Below, piece after piece: positions 33,391-43,088 of a DNA stretch of 44,449 nt. Where the stretch lies: positions 1-44,449 of the forward strand of contig NZ_JAGINM010000039.1 of assembly GCF_017876095.1 (NCBI RefSeq), read 5' to 3'. The DNA is from Azospirillum agricola. GTDB taxonomy: Bacteria > Pseudomonadota > Alphaproteobacteria > Azospirillales > Azospirillaceae. The notes under the pieces are model-generated. The model worked only from the letters and a program-made list of their open reading frames with translations, was not told where the DNA came from and made no database searches. Numbering within the stretch: position 1 is the stretch's first letter; each line of letters starts with the position of its first letter. A program made the position numbers and the translations under genes.

Positions 33391-34269
33391 TCAGGAAGCG
33401 CGCCCGAACCGGCCGCAGGGCAGGCCGCGAACGCCGGGCGCGCACTCGAAGATGGCCCCGGCCAGCGGCTCGTCGGGCCGGCCATGGGCGGCGGTGGTGA
33501 TGAACAGCCGGTCGAGACCGGGGCCGGCGAAGACGCAGGAGGTGACGCGGGACACCGGCAGCGCGATGGCGCGGTCGAACGCCCCGTCGGGCCGGAAGCG
33601 GCTGACCCGCCCGCCGTCCCAATGGGCGATCCACAGCCCGCCCTCGGCGTCGGCGGTCATGCCGTCGGGATAGCCGTCCGCCTCGGCGAAGCGGATGTGG
33701 ACGCGCTTGCCGGTCAGCCCGCCGTCGGGGCCGACGTCGAAGGCGTAGACCGTCCGCGCCGCGCTGTCGGTGTGGTACAGGATGCGCCCGTCGGGCGACA
33801 GCGCCGGACCGTTGGCGACAGTGTAGCCCTCGTCCACGCGGACGATCGCGCCGTCCGGGTCGAGCCGGTGCAGAGCGCCGGTGGGCGCAGCCTCCGCGTC
33901 GTCCATGCTGCCGATCCACAGGCGGCCCCGCGCGTCGGCCTTGGCATCGTTCAGCCGGTTGCCCGGCCGGTCGGGGTCGAGCCGCGCCAGTTCGCCGACG
34001 ATCGCCGGCCGGTCGCCGTCCAGGCGCAGGCGAACCACCCGGCGCGACCGCAGGCCGGCGATGAAGCCGTCGCCGTCGGCGCTCTCGACCAGCCAGCAGG
34101 CGGCGTCCTCCATCGCCCACTCCCGGCGCGCGCCGTCGGCCAGCGACAGGCGGAGGATGCCGGAGCCCCGGATGTCGACGGCGTAGACCGCGCCCTGTCC
34201 CGGCGACCACAGCGGGCCTTCGCCCAGCAGCGCCCCGGCGGGCCACACGCAACGCGCCTCCTGCGTCAT
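33391..34269 (-). CDS. araB: L-arabinono/galactono-lactonase, SMP-30 family (AraB type)
   Basis: This 292-residue SMP-30/gluconolactonase-type beta-propeller hydrolyses the sugar lactone made by the 1-dehydrogenase to the aldonic acid. Divalent-metal ligands are visible: Glu17 in LLGEGPLWSPG, Asn in RPGNRLNDAKADARGRLWIGSM, Asn in YTVANGPALSPDG and Asp in YPDGMTADAEGGLWIAHWDGG. It is the first gene of the minus-strand arabinose operon and is divergent from the gbpR-type regulator. The name araB here follows the Azospirillum lactonase, not the ribulokinase of enteric bacteria. A bipartite regulatory element lies about 110-150 bp upstream of the start. Confidence 0.88.
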   Translation of the reverse strand: MTQEARCVWPAGALLGEGPLWSPGQGAVYAVDIRGSGILRLSLADGARREWAMEDAACWLVESADGDGFIAGLRSRRVVRLRLDGDRPAIVGELARLDPDRPGNRLNDAKADARGRLWIGSMDDAEAAPTGALHRLDPDGAIVRVDEGYTVANGPALSPDGRILYHTDSAARTVYAFDVGPDGGLTGKRVHIRFAEADGYPDGMTADAEGGLWIAHWDGGRVSRFRPDGAFDRAIALPVSRVTSCVFAGPGLDRLFITTAAHGRPDEPLAGAIFECAPGVRGLPCGRFGRAS

Positions 34270-34354
34270 CCCGCCTCCCCTGCCCCCGAGCCTGTGCGGA
34301 TCCCGTCCGACCGAACGGTGGGGACCCATTTTTAAAATTTGTTGACGCCCCGAA

Positions 34355-34416
34355 CGATAAGGGGCCTTTTGATAATCGTCCAATACGAAGATCGGCGTTG
34401 GCGATATCAAATATCG
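34355..34416 (-). promoter_or_regulatory. Shared bipartite element/promoter of the lactonase operon with inverted repeat
   Basis: CGATAT-TTG-ATATCG (minus strand, 34416-34402) is a perfect 6-3-6 inverted repeat. After exactly 16 bp comes TATTGGAC (34385-34378), then GA, then TTAT. TTGGAC (34383-34378) with TTATCG (34360-34355) at 17 bp spacing could be the -35/-10 of the lactonase operon. The repeat lies between the divergent lactonase and LysR-type genes, a usual place for a LysR regulator to bind and autoregulate. Confidence 0.65.
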
Positions 34417-34465
34417 TATGGCCTCGCTCCCGCCCGACCGCCGCGCCCGACCGGAGGCTGACACC

Positions 34466-35497
34466 GTGACCCCCCAACGCTTTTCCGCCAACTGGTTCCA
34501 GCGGGTGCGGCTGAAGCTGCGCCACCTCCAGCTCTTCGCGGCGCTGGACGAACACCGCAACCTGCACCGCGCCGCCGCCAGCCTGAACATGTCGCAGCCC
34601 GCCGCCTCCAAGCTGCTGGGCGATTTGGAGGAGACGCTGGGCATCACGCTGTTCGACCGCCATGGCCGGGGGGTCGAGCCGAACTGGTACGGCAGTTTGA
34701 TGATCCGCCACGCCCGGATGATCCTCAGCGAGCTTCAGGAGACGGGGGAGGAGCTGAACGCCCTGCTGGCCGGGCACAGCGGCCGGGTGTCGATCGGCAC
34801 GGTGATGGCCCCGGCGGTGGAACTGGTGGTGCCGGTGATCAGCGCGCTCACCCGCGACCATCCTGGCCTGAAGATCGCCGTCGCGGTCGAAACCAGCGAC
34901 GTGCTGGCCGAGCGGGTCCACCAGGGCGTGATGGATTTCGCCATCGGCCGCCTGCCGGGACGGTTCGATCCCTCCGCCTTCGATTACCAGGAGATCAACA
35001 GCGAGGAGCTGTGCTTCGTCGGACGCGACACCCACCCGCTGCTGCGGCTGAACCGCCCGCTGACCACGGCGGATCTGGCGGACACGACCTGGATCCTCCA
35101 GCCGGTGGGCTCGCTGCTACGCGACCGCGTCGAGGCGCTGTTCCGCGCCGAGGGGGTGCCGCCGCCGCAGCGGGTGATCGAGAGCGCCTCCCCCGTCATC
35201 TCGATGGCGATGGTGGCGGAAACCGATTCGATCACCGTCTTCGCCCGCGCGCTGGCGCGGCTGTTCTCGCCCAGCGGAAGCTGCACGATCCTGCCCTTCC
35301 ACAAGCGGTTCAGCGTCGAACCCTACGGGATCTTCTGGCTCAGGGAGCGCCCGCTGTCGCCCGGCGCCCGCACCGTGCTGGGCGCGGTGCGGGAGACGGC
35401 GGCAACCCTGCGCCGCGCCGCATCGTCCGCCGCGCCGCCGGACTCCGCTTTCACCGATATCAAAACCCATATCGAAACATCGAACAATCGTATTTGA
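34466..35497 (+). CDS. gbpR: LysR-family regulator, GbpR-like (galactose/arabinose catabolism)
   Basis: This is a LysR-type regulator of about 343 residues. The N-terminal winged helix (LKLRHLQLFAALDEHRNLHRAAASL, then SQPAASKLLGDLEETLG) is followed by a substrate-binding domain (VSIGTVMAPAVELVVPVI, DFAIGRLPGRF, LQPVGSLLRDRVEALF). GbpR of Agrobacterium and its Azospirillum counterpart sit next to the chvE/sbpA sugar-binding gene and control it in response to arabinose, galactose and fucose; this gene has the same position. GTG at 34466 is preferred because GGAGG lies eight bases before it. The ATG at 34418 has no such site and falls next to the inverted repeat. It is divergent from the lactonase operon and upstream of chvE. 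Confidence 0.86.
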   Translation: MTPQRFSANWFQRVRLKLRHLQLFAALDEHRNLHRAAASLNMSQPAASKLLGDLEETLGITLFDRHGRGVEPNWYGSLMIRHARMILSELQETGEELNALLAGHSGRVSIGTVMAPAVELVVPVISALTRDHPGLKIAVAVETSDVLAERVHQGVMDFAIGRLPGRFDPSAFDYQEINSEELCFVGRDTHPLLRLNRPLTTADLADTTWILQPVGSLLRDRVEALFRAEGVPPPQRVIESASPVISMAMVAETDSITVFARALARLFSPSGSCTILPFHKRFSVEPYGIFWLRERPLSPGARTVLGAVRETAATLRRAASSAAPPDSAFTDIKTHIETSNNRI

Positions 35498-35507
35498 CAG
35501 TTATGAT
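35455..35507 (+). promoter_or_regulatory. Shared bipartite element/promoter upstream of chvE
   Basis: CGATAT (35455-35460) and ATATCG (35469-35474) form an inverted repeat with an 8-bp spacer. After exactly 16 bp TATTTGAC (35491-35498) follows, then AG, then TTATGAT. It overlaps the last codons of the gbpR-type gene. TTTGAC may be a -35 box, but TATGAT (35502-35507) is itself a good -10. It lies about 110 bp upstream of the chvE start. Confidence 0.65.
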
Positions 35508-35614
35508 GAAACGGAGGATTGCTGGATACGCAAACCATCGCGGCGCGAGCCATCCGTGCTTGGTGCGGCAACGCCGGCGAACGGCGTGTCACGGAACGGG
35601 GAGGAAAGCGGTCC

Positions 35615-36688
35615 ATGTCTTCTTTCAAGTCCACACTCACCGGATTGGCCGTCGGCCTGCTGGCCGTCGCCGGCACCGCCGCCCCGGCCCTGGCGCAGAC
35701 CAAGCCCACCATCGGCATCTCCATGCCGACCAAGTCGTCGGCCCGCTGGATCGACGACGGCAACAACATGGTCAAGTATTTCCAGGAGAAGGGCTACAAG
35801 ACCGACCTGCAATACGCCGAGGACGACATCCCCAACCAGCTCGCCCAGATCGAGAACATGGTCACCAAGAACGACAAGGTTCTGGTGATCGCCGCCATCG
35901 ACGGGACGACGCTGACCGACGTTCTGCGCAAGGCGGCGGAACGCGGCGTGAAGGTCATCGCCTACGACCGCCTGATCCGCGGATCGTCCGACGTCGATTA
36001 CTACGCCACCTTCGACAACTTCCAGGTCGGCGTCCTCCAGGCCTCCTACATCGAGACGGCGCTGGGGCTGAAGGACGGCAAGGGGCCGTTCAACATCGAG
36101 CTGTTCGGCGGCTCGCCCGACGACAACAACGCCTATTTCTTCTACGACGGCGCCATGTCGGTGCTCCAGCCCCACATCGACAGCGGCAAGCTGAAGGTCG
36201 GCAGCGGCCAGGTCGGCATGAGCAAGGTGTCCACACTGCGCTGGGACGGCGCCGTCGCCCAGGCCCGCATGGACAATCTGCTGAGCGCCTACTATTCCGG
36301 CAAGCGGGTCGACGCGGTGCTGTCGCCCTATGACGGCCTGAGCATCGGCATCATCTCGTCGTTGAAGGGGGTCGGCTACGGCTCGGCCTCGCTGCCGATG
36401 CCGGTGGTGACCGGGCAGGACGCGGAGGTCCCGTCGGTCAAGTCGATCCTGGCCGGGGAGCAGCGCTCCACCGTGTTCAAGGACACCCGCGAGCTGGCGA
36501 AGGTCGCGGTCGGCATGGTCGACGACATGCTGAGCGGCCGCGCCCCGCAGGTCAACGACACCAGGACCTACGACAACGGCAAGAAGGTGGTCCCGTCCTA
36601 CCTGCTGAAGCCGGTCAGCGTGGACGCGTCGAACTGGAAGGAAACCCTGATCGCCAGCGGCTACTACAAGGAATCCCAGATCAAGTGA
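35615..36688 (+). CDS. chvE: Multiple-sugar periplasmic binding protein ChvE/SbpA
   Basis: This 357-residue binding protein has a signal peptide ending at PALAQT. The mature N-terminus PTIGISMPTKSSARWIDDGNNM is characteristic of ChvE/SbpA, the binding protein for arabinose, galactose, fucose and related sugars. Further segments include YKTDLQYAEDDIPNQLAQIENM, VLVIAAIDGTTLTDVL, VIAYDRLIRGSSDVDYYATFDNF and VVTGQDAEVPSVKSI. Besides import, this protein supports chemotaxis to sugars in Azospirillum and sugar sensing for VirA in Agrobacterium. The start has GGGGAGG upstream. It is followed by gguA and gguB, in the conserved gbpR-chvE-gguA-gguB order. Confidence 0.93.
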   Translation: MSSFKSTLTGLAVGLLAVAGTAAPALAQTKPTIGISMPTKSSARWIDDGNNMVKYFQEKGYKTDLQYAEDDIPNQLAQIENMVTKNDKVLVIAAIDGTTLTDVLRKAAERGVKVIAYDRLIRGSSDVDYYATFDNFQVGVLQASYIETALGLKDGKGPFNIELFGGSPDDNNAYFFYDGAMSVLQPHIDSGKLKVGSGQVGMSKVSTLRWDGAVAQARMDNLLSAYYSGKRVDAVLSPYDGLSIGIISSLKGVGYGSASLPMPVVTGQDAEVPSVKSILAGEQRSTVFKDTRELAKVAVGMVDDMLSGRAPQVNDTRTYDNGKKVVPSYLLKPVSVDASNWKETLIASGYYKESQIK

Positions 36689-36789
36689 CCGCAGGGCCGT
36701 GGCGGCAACGGCGGGAGGCGGTGCCGCCGCCGTGCCCGCCACGGCACCGGAAAGGTCGGGGGAGAGGCGGGGCGGTCGGGGACATCGGC

Positions 36790-38372
<1,583 letters not shown>

Positions 38373-38376
<4 letters not shown>

Positions 38377-39569
38377 GCGCCGAAATCAACCTGCCGGCCC
38401 AGCCGCGCGACGCCTCCCCGGCGAAATTCCTCAAGAGCCACATGCGCGATTACGGCATGCTGATCTCGCTGCTGGCGATCGTGGCGTTCTTCCAGTACAT
38501 GACCGGCGGCACGCTGTTGCAGCCGCTGAACCTGACCAATCTGGTGCTCCAGAACAGCTACATCGTCATCATGGCGCTGGGCATGCTGCTGGTGATCGTC
38601 GCCGGGCACATCGACCTCTCGGTCGGCTCCATCGTCGGCTTCATCGGCGCGCTCGCCGCCATCCTGATGGTGCAGTTCAACCTGCATTTCCTCCCCACCA
38701 CCCTGATCTGCCTGGCGGCCGGCGGCCTCATCGGCGCGGCGCAGGGCTACTGGGTCGCCTATTTCCGCATCCCGTCCTTCATCGTGACGCTGGCCGGGAT
38801 GCTGGTCTTCCGGGGCTTGAGCCTCGCCCTGCTCGCCGGGCAGTCGGTCGGCCCCTTCCCGGTGGAGTTCCAGCTTCTCAGCTCCGGCTTCATCCCGGAC
38901 GTCTTCGCGACGGGCGGCTTCCACCTGACGACGCTGCTGCTGTGCGTGGCGACCCCGGCGATCCTGGTCGGCCTGAGCGTCGCCGCCCGCCTGCGCCGCC
39001 ACCGCTTCGCCATCGAGCAGGAGCCGCTGCCGCTGTTCGTCGCCAAGAGCGCCGGGCTGTTCGCGGCGATGGCCGGCATCGGCTGGCTGCTGGCCTCCTA
39101 CAAGGGGCTGCCGAACGTCCTGATCATCATGGCGCTGCTGATCGGCCTCTACGCCTTCGTCACCCGCGACACCACCATCGGCCGCCGCGTCTACGCGCTG
39201 GGCGGCAACGAGAAGGCGGCCAGGCTGTCCGGCATCGACACCCGCCGCCTGTCCTTCTACACCTTCGTCAACATGGGCGTCCTCGCCGCGCTGGCCGGGC
39301 TGATCTTCGCGGCCCGCCTGAACACCGCCACGCCCAAGGCCGGCGTGTCGTTCGAGCTGGACGTGATCGCCGCCTGCTTCATCGGCGGGGCGTCCGCCTC
39401 GGGTGGCGTCGGGCGGGTGACGGGTGCCGTGATCGGCGCCTTCATCATGGGCGTGATGAACAACGGCATGTCGATCCTCGGCATCGGCATCGACTGGCAG
39501 CAGGTGATCAAGGGTCTGGTGCTGCTCGCCGCCGTCTGCTTCGACGTCTACAACAAGGGCAAGGCCTGA
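38373..39569 (+). CDS. gguB: Multiple-sugar ABC transporter permease GguB
   Basis: This 398-residue inner-membrane permease has about ten hydrophobic segments. Motifs include MRDYGMLISLLAIVAFFQYMTGG, VIMALGMLLVIVAGHIDLSVGSIVGF, IPSFIVTLAGMLVFRG, YALGGNEKAARLSGIDTRR and AACFIGGASASGGVGRVTGA. It is longer than RbsC types, as usual for GguB/XylH-like proteins. Its ATG overlaps the gguA stop by four bases, so the two are translationally coupled. The following gene, a sugar 1-dehydrogenase, starts 63 bp later, joining transport with the first catabolic step. Confidence 0.9.
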
Positions 39570-39632
39570 CGGCGGCCCCGGGACCTGGGTTCCCCTGCCG
39601 CCGTCCGACCTGCCCCAACCGGACACATCGCC

Positions 39633-40571
39633 ATGACGCTCCCCACCCTCGGCCTCGTCGGTCTGGGAAAGATCGCCCGCGACCAGCACATCCCGGCCAT
39701 CGCCGCCACCGGCCTGTTCCATCTCGCCGCCGTGGTCAGCCCGGACGGCGCCGCCACGGACGGCGCGCCGACCTTCCGCTCCCAGGCGGAGATGCTGGCG
39801 GCGCTGCCCGGCCTCGACGCCGTGGCGCTCTGCACGCCGCCCGCCGTCCGCCACGGCCTGGCGGTCGAGGCGCTCCGCGCCGGCAAGCACGCGCTGATCG
39901 AGAAGCCGCCCGCCGCCACCCTGTCGGAGCTTCACGATCTGACGGCCGAGGCCGGGACCGCCCGGCGCACCCTGTTCACCGCCTGGCATTCTCGGTTCAA
40001 CCCGGCGGTGGAGGAGACCAGACGCCGGCTGGCCGACGCCACCATCCACAGCGTCGCCATCATCTGGAAGGAGGATGTGCGGCGCTGGCATCCCGGCCAG
40101 GACTGGATCTTCGCGACCGGCGGCTTCGGCGTCTTCGATCCCGGCATCAACGCGCTGTCGATCCTGACCAGCATCCTGCCGGCCCCGGTCTTCGTCCGCT
40201 CGGCGGACCTGCACGTCCCGGCCAACCGCGACACCCCCATCGCCGCCACGCTGGCGCTGGGGGCGGCCCCCGGCTCCCGCGTCGGTCCTGTCACCGCCGA
40301 CTTCGACTTCCTCCAGCGGGGCGAGCAGAGCTGGTCCATCGTCATCGAGACGACGGACGGGCGCCTCGACCTGACCCATGGCGGGACCCGCCTGACGGTG
40401 GAGGGCGTGCCGGTCCTGGCCGAGCCCGACACCGAGTATCAGCGCATCTACCGCCATTTCCGCCGGTTGATCGATGACGGGGCAAGCGACGTCGACACCC
40501 GCCCGCTGTCCCTGGTCGCCGACGCCTGCCTGGTCGGGCGCTGGCACCGCACCGCTTCCTTCGACTGGTAG
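39633..40571 (+). CDS. araA: L-arabinose/D-galactose 1-dehydrogenase, Gfo/Idh/MocA family (AraA type)
   Basis: This 312-residue NAD(P)-dependent dehydrogenase oxidises the anomeric carbon of L-arabinose or D-galactose to the lactone. The N-terminal Rossmann motif is LGLVGLGKIARDQHIPAI, and the family EKPP motif contains Lys91. The segment WKEDVRRWHPGQDWIF then GGFGVFDPGINALSI includes Asp169 and Asn173, residues that fit the active site described for the A. brasilense enzyme. The product goes to the SMP-30 lactonase encoded in the divergent operon. The name follows the Azospirillum usage and not the arabinose isomerase of enteric bacteria. It lies 63 bp after gguB and before the aldonate dehydratase. 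Confidence 0.9.
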   Translation: MTLPTLGLVGLGKIARDQHIPAIAATGLFHLAAVVSPDGAATDGAPTFRSQAEMLAALPGLDAVALCTPPAVRHGLAVEALRAGKHALIEKPPAATLSELHDLTAEAGTARRTLFTAWHSRFNPAVEETRRRLADATIHSVAIIWKEDVRRWHPGQDWIFATGGFGVFDPGINALSILTSILPAPVFVRSADLHVPANRDTPIAATLALGAAPGSRVGPVTADFDFLQRGEQSWSIVIETTDGRLDLTHGGTRLTVEGVPVLAEPDTEYQRIYRHFRRLIDDGASDVDTRPLSLVADACLVGRWHRTASFDW

Positions 40572-40705
40572 ACGGCCCCGCAGAGGGTCCGGCAACAGGG
40601 AGTTTCCCGGCGGACAGGCGCGTGGCCCGATGCCGACGAACGAGCTTCCCCCACCCCCGGCGCCGGGCCATCCGGTCCGCGCCCCAACCCGAAACCGGTG
40701 CCGAC

Positions 40706-42532
40706 ATGTCCGAGACGAAGCCCCCCTTCCCCCCCAACCCCTCCGATTCCGGACGCCGGCTGCGCTCGCGCGCGTGGTTCGACAACCCCGACAACCCCGA
40801 CATGACCGCGCTCTATCTGGAGCGCTACCTGAATTTCGGGCTGACGCGGGAGGAGCTGCAATCGGGCGCGCCGATCATCGGCATCGCCCAGACCGGCTCC
40901 GACCTCAGCCCGTGCAACCGGCACCATCTGGTCCTGGCCGAACGCCTGCGCGAGGGCATCCGCACCGCCGGCGGCATCGCCATCGAGTTTCCCGTCCACC
41001 CGATCCAGGAGACCGGCAAGCGGCCGACCGCCTCGATCGACCGCAACCTCGCCTATCTCGGCCTCGTCGAGGTGCTGCACGGCTATCCGCTGGACGGCGT
41101 CGTGCTGACCATCGGCTGCGACAAGACCACGCCGGCCTGCCTGATGGCGGCGGCCACCGTCAACATCCCGGCGATCGCCCTGTCGGTCGGCCCGATGCTG
41201 AACGGCTGGTTCCGCGGCGAGCGCACCGGCTCGGGCACCATCGTGTGGAAGGCCCGCCAGATGATGGCGGCCGGCGAGATCGACTACCAGGGCTTCATTG
41301 AGCTGGTGGCCTCGTCCGCCCCCTCGACCGGCTACTGCAACACGATGGGCACCGCCTCCACCATGAATTCGCTGGCGGAGGTGCTGGGCATGCAGCTTCC
41401 GGGTTCCGCTGCCATCCCCGCCCCCTACCGCGAGCGCCAGCAGGCCGCCTACGAGACCGGCAAGCGCATCGTCGAGATGGTGCGCCAGGACATCAAGCCA
41501 TCGGACATCCTGACCCGCGACGCCTTCCTCAACGCCATCGTCGTGAACTCGGCCATCGGCGGATCGACCAACGCGCCGATCCACATCAACGCCATCGCCA
41601 AGCATGTCGGCGTGCCGCTGACGGTGGAGGACTGGCAGACCCATGGGCTGGGCGTGCCGCTGCTGGTCAACCTCCAGCCGGCGGGCGAGTATCTCGGCGA
41701 GGACTTCCACCGCGCCGGCGGCGTCCCCGCCGTGGTGGCGCAGCTGATCGGCCAGGGCCTGATCCGCGAGGACGCCCCCAACGTCAACGGCCGGACCATC
41801 GGCGAGAACTGCCGTGATCAGCCGATCATGGACAGCCGGGTGATCCTCCCGATCGACCAGCCGCTGAGGATCAACGCCGGCTTCGTCGTGCTGCGCGGCA
41901 ACCTGTTCGACGCCGCCATCATGAAGACCAGCGTGATTTCCGAGGAGTTCCGCGAACGCTACCTGTCCAATCCCCAGGATCCCGAGGCGTTCGAGGGGAA
42001 GGTCGTCGTCTTCGACGGGCCGGAGGACTACCACCACCGCATCGACGACCCGTCGCTCGGCATCGACGCCTACACGATCCTGGTCATCCGCGGCACCGGA
42101 CCGATCGGCTATCCGGGAGCGGCGGAGGTGGTGAACATGCGTCCGCCCGCCGACCTGATCAGGCAGGGCGTCCATTCCCTGCCCTGCATCGGCGACGGCC
42201 GCCAATCCGGCACCTCGGGTTCGCCGTCCATTCTCAACGCATCGCCGGAAGCGGCGGCGGGCGGCGGGCTGGCCCTGCTGTGCAGCGGCGACCGGGTGCG
42301 GATCGACCTGCGCCGCGGCTCCGCCGACATCCTGATCCCCGAAGCGGAACTGGCCGACCGCCGTGCCGCCCTGGACGCCGCGGGCGGCTACCCGGTGCCG
42401 CCGTCGCAGACGCCCTGGCAGGAAATCCAGCGCGGCTTGGTCGGCCAACTGGACGAGGGCATGGTTCTGAAGCCGGCGGTCAAGTACCAGCGCATCGCCC
42501 AGACCATGGGAATCCCGCGCGACAATCATTGA
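40706..42532 (+). CDS. araC: L-arabonate dehydratase, IlvD/EDD family (AraC type)
   Basis: This 608-residue Fe-S dehydratase converts L-arabonate (and probably D-fuconate or galactonate) to the 2-keto-3-deoxy acid. Iron-sulfur cluster ligands are visible as Cys70 (DLSPCNRHH), Cys138 (LTIGCDKTTPAC) and Cys211 (STGYCNTMGTASTMN), with the metal-binding Asp139-Lys140 pair. The PIGYPGAAEV and GDGRQSGTSGSPSILNASPE motifs mark the sugar-acid branch of the family rather than dihydroxyacid dehydratase. The ATG at 40706 begins the conserved protein; the frame upstream to 40622 is doubtful. It is the last gene of the chvE operon. The symbol araC here is the Azospirillum dehydratase, unrelated to the AraC regulator. 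Confidence 0.9.
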   Translation: MSETKPPFPPNPSDSGRRLRSRAWFDNPDNPDMTALYLERYLNFGLTREELQSGAPIIGIAQTGSDLSPCNRHHLVLAERLREGIRTAGGIAIEFPVHPIQETGKRPTASIDRNLAYLGLVEVLHGYPLDGVVLTIGCDKTTPACLMAAATVNIPAIALSVGPMLNGWFRGERTGSGTIVWKARQMMAAGEIDYQGFIELVASSAPSTGYCNTMGTASTMNSLAEVLGMQLPGSAAIPAPYRERQQAAYETGKRIVEMVRQDIKPSDILTRDAFLNAIVVNSAIGGSTNAPIHINAIAKHVGVPLTVEDWQTHGLGVPLLVNLQPAGEYLGEDFHRAGGVPAVVAQLIGQGLIREDAPNVNGRTIGENCRDQPIMDSRVILPIDQPLRINAGFVVLRGNLFDAAIMKTSVISEEFRERYLSNPQDPEAFEGKVVVFDGPEDYHHRIDDPSLGIDAYTILVIRGTGPIGYPGAAEVVNMRPPADLIRQGVHSLPCIGDGRQSGTSGSPSILNASPEAAAGGGLALLCSGDRVRIDLRRGSADILIPEAELADRRAALDAAGGYPVPPSQTPWQEIQRGLVGQLDEGMVLKPAVKYQRIAQTMGIPRDNH

Positions 42533-42593
42533 CGAGGAGCCAGGGGGCGCTGATGGGTCATTGCGTCCGCAACGGGCCGTTGGCGGTCGAGCC

Positions 42594-42612
42594 CCCGACG
42601 GCCTCCGTCGGG
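42594..42612 (+). terminator. GC-rich hairpin after the arabonate dehydratase gene
   Basis: CCCGACGG (42594-42601) and CCGTCGGG (42605-42612) pair perfectly around a 3-base loop, 62 bp after the stop codon. No T-run follows, so intrinsic termination would be weak. It may instead be a 3'-end processing or stabilising structure. It also marks the border between GC-rich sugar genes and the compositionally different segment that follows. Confidence 0.4.
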
Positions 42613-42667
42613 CCCTCACCGATGACCAGACGATCCGTGAAGGTTGGTCTCTGAAACGCGCGTCGCG

Positions 42668-42694
42668 TGTCACATTTCCGGGGCCATCCTTGTC
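42668..42694 (+). promoter_or_regulatory. ECF41-type promoter candidate
   Basis: TGTCACA (42668-42674) is followed after exactly 16 bp by TGTC (42691-42694). From memory, the group ECF41 target consensus is TGTCACA-N16-CGTC, so only the first base of the -10 differs. It lies about 40 bp upstream of the monooxygenase-fold gene, the expected place for the target promoter of the ECF41 sigma factor encoded downstream. Confidence 0.6.
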
Positions 42695-42731
42695 ATGTCT
42701 TTTGTAACGGCAGCTCGCAAAGGAGATGACG

Positions 42732-43070
42732 ATGGCCGGGAAGACGACAGCGACGATCGACTCTCAAGCCGAGAGCCTGACGCTCATCAACGTGTATGAG
42801 GTCGAGCCTGAAAAGCAGGCCGAGCTTGCGAAGGCGCTTTCCGACGCGACCGAAAGCACGATCCGGCATCAGCCTGGCTTCATCTCGGTCAGCATTCACA
42901 GCAGCTTCGACGGCCGGAAAGTCGTCAACTACGCGCAATGGGTGTCGAAGGAGCATTTCGAGGGGTTTATGAAGAAGCCCGGAACGCAGGACCAGCTCAA
43001 GCAGTTCGCCGGGCTTGCAAAATCGGTCGCGCCCAGCCTTTACAGGGTGAGCTCGGTTGTCGCGAAGTAA
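42732..43070 (+). CDS. Antibiotic biosynthesis monooxygenase (ABM)-domain protein
   Basis: This small protein of 112 residues has the ferredoxin-like ABM fold pattern: TLINVYEVEPEKQAELAKALSDATEST, the central HQPGFISVSIHSSFDGRKVVNYAQW, and HFEGFMKKPG. ABM proteins act as cofactor-free monooxygenases or as small stress or heme-related proteins; the substrate cannot be read here. ATG 42732 is chosen because GGAG lies six bases upstream; the ATG at 42726 overlaps that site. Only 18 bp separate it from the sigma-factor gene, so they are co-transcribed. Codon use (more A/T in third positions) differs from the sugar genes, suggesting separate origin. Confidence 0.85.
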   Translation: MAGKTTATIDSQAESLTLINVYEVEPEKQAELAKALSDATESTIRHQPGFISVSIHSSFDGRKVVNYAQWVSKEHFEGFMKKPGTQDQLKQFAGLAKSVAPSLYRVSSVVAK

Positions 43071-43088
43071 CGGCAGGACGGTGCTGAA

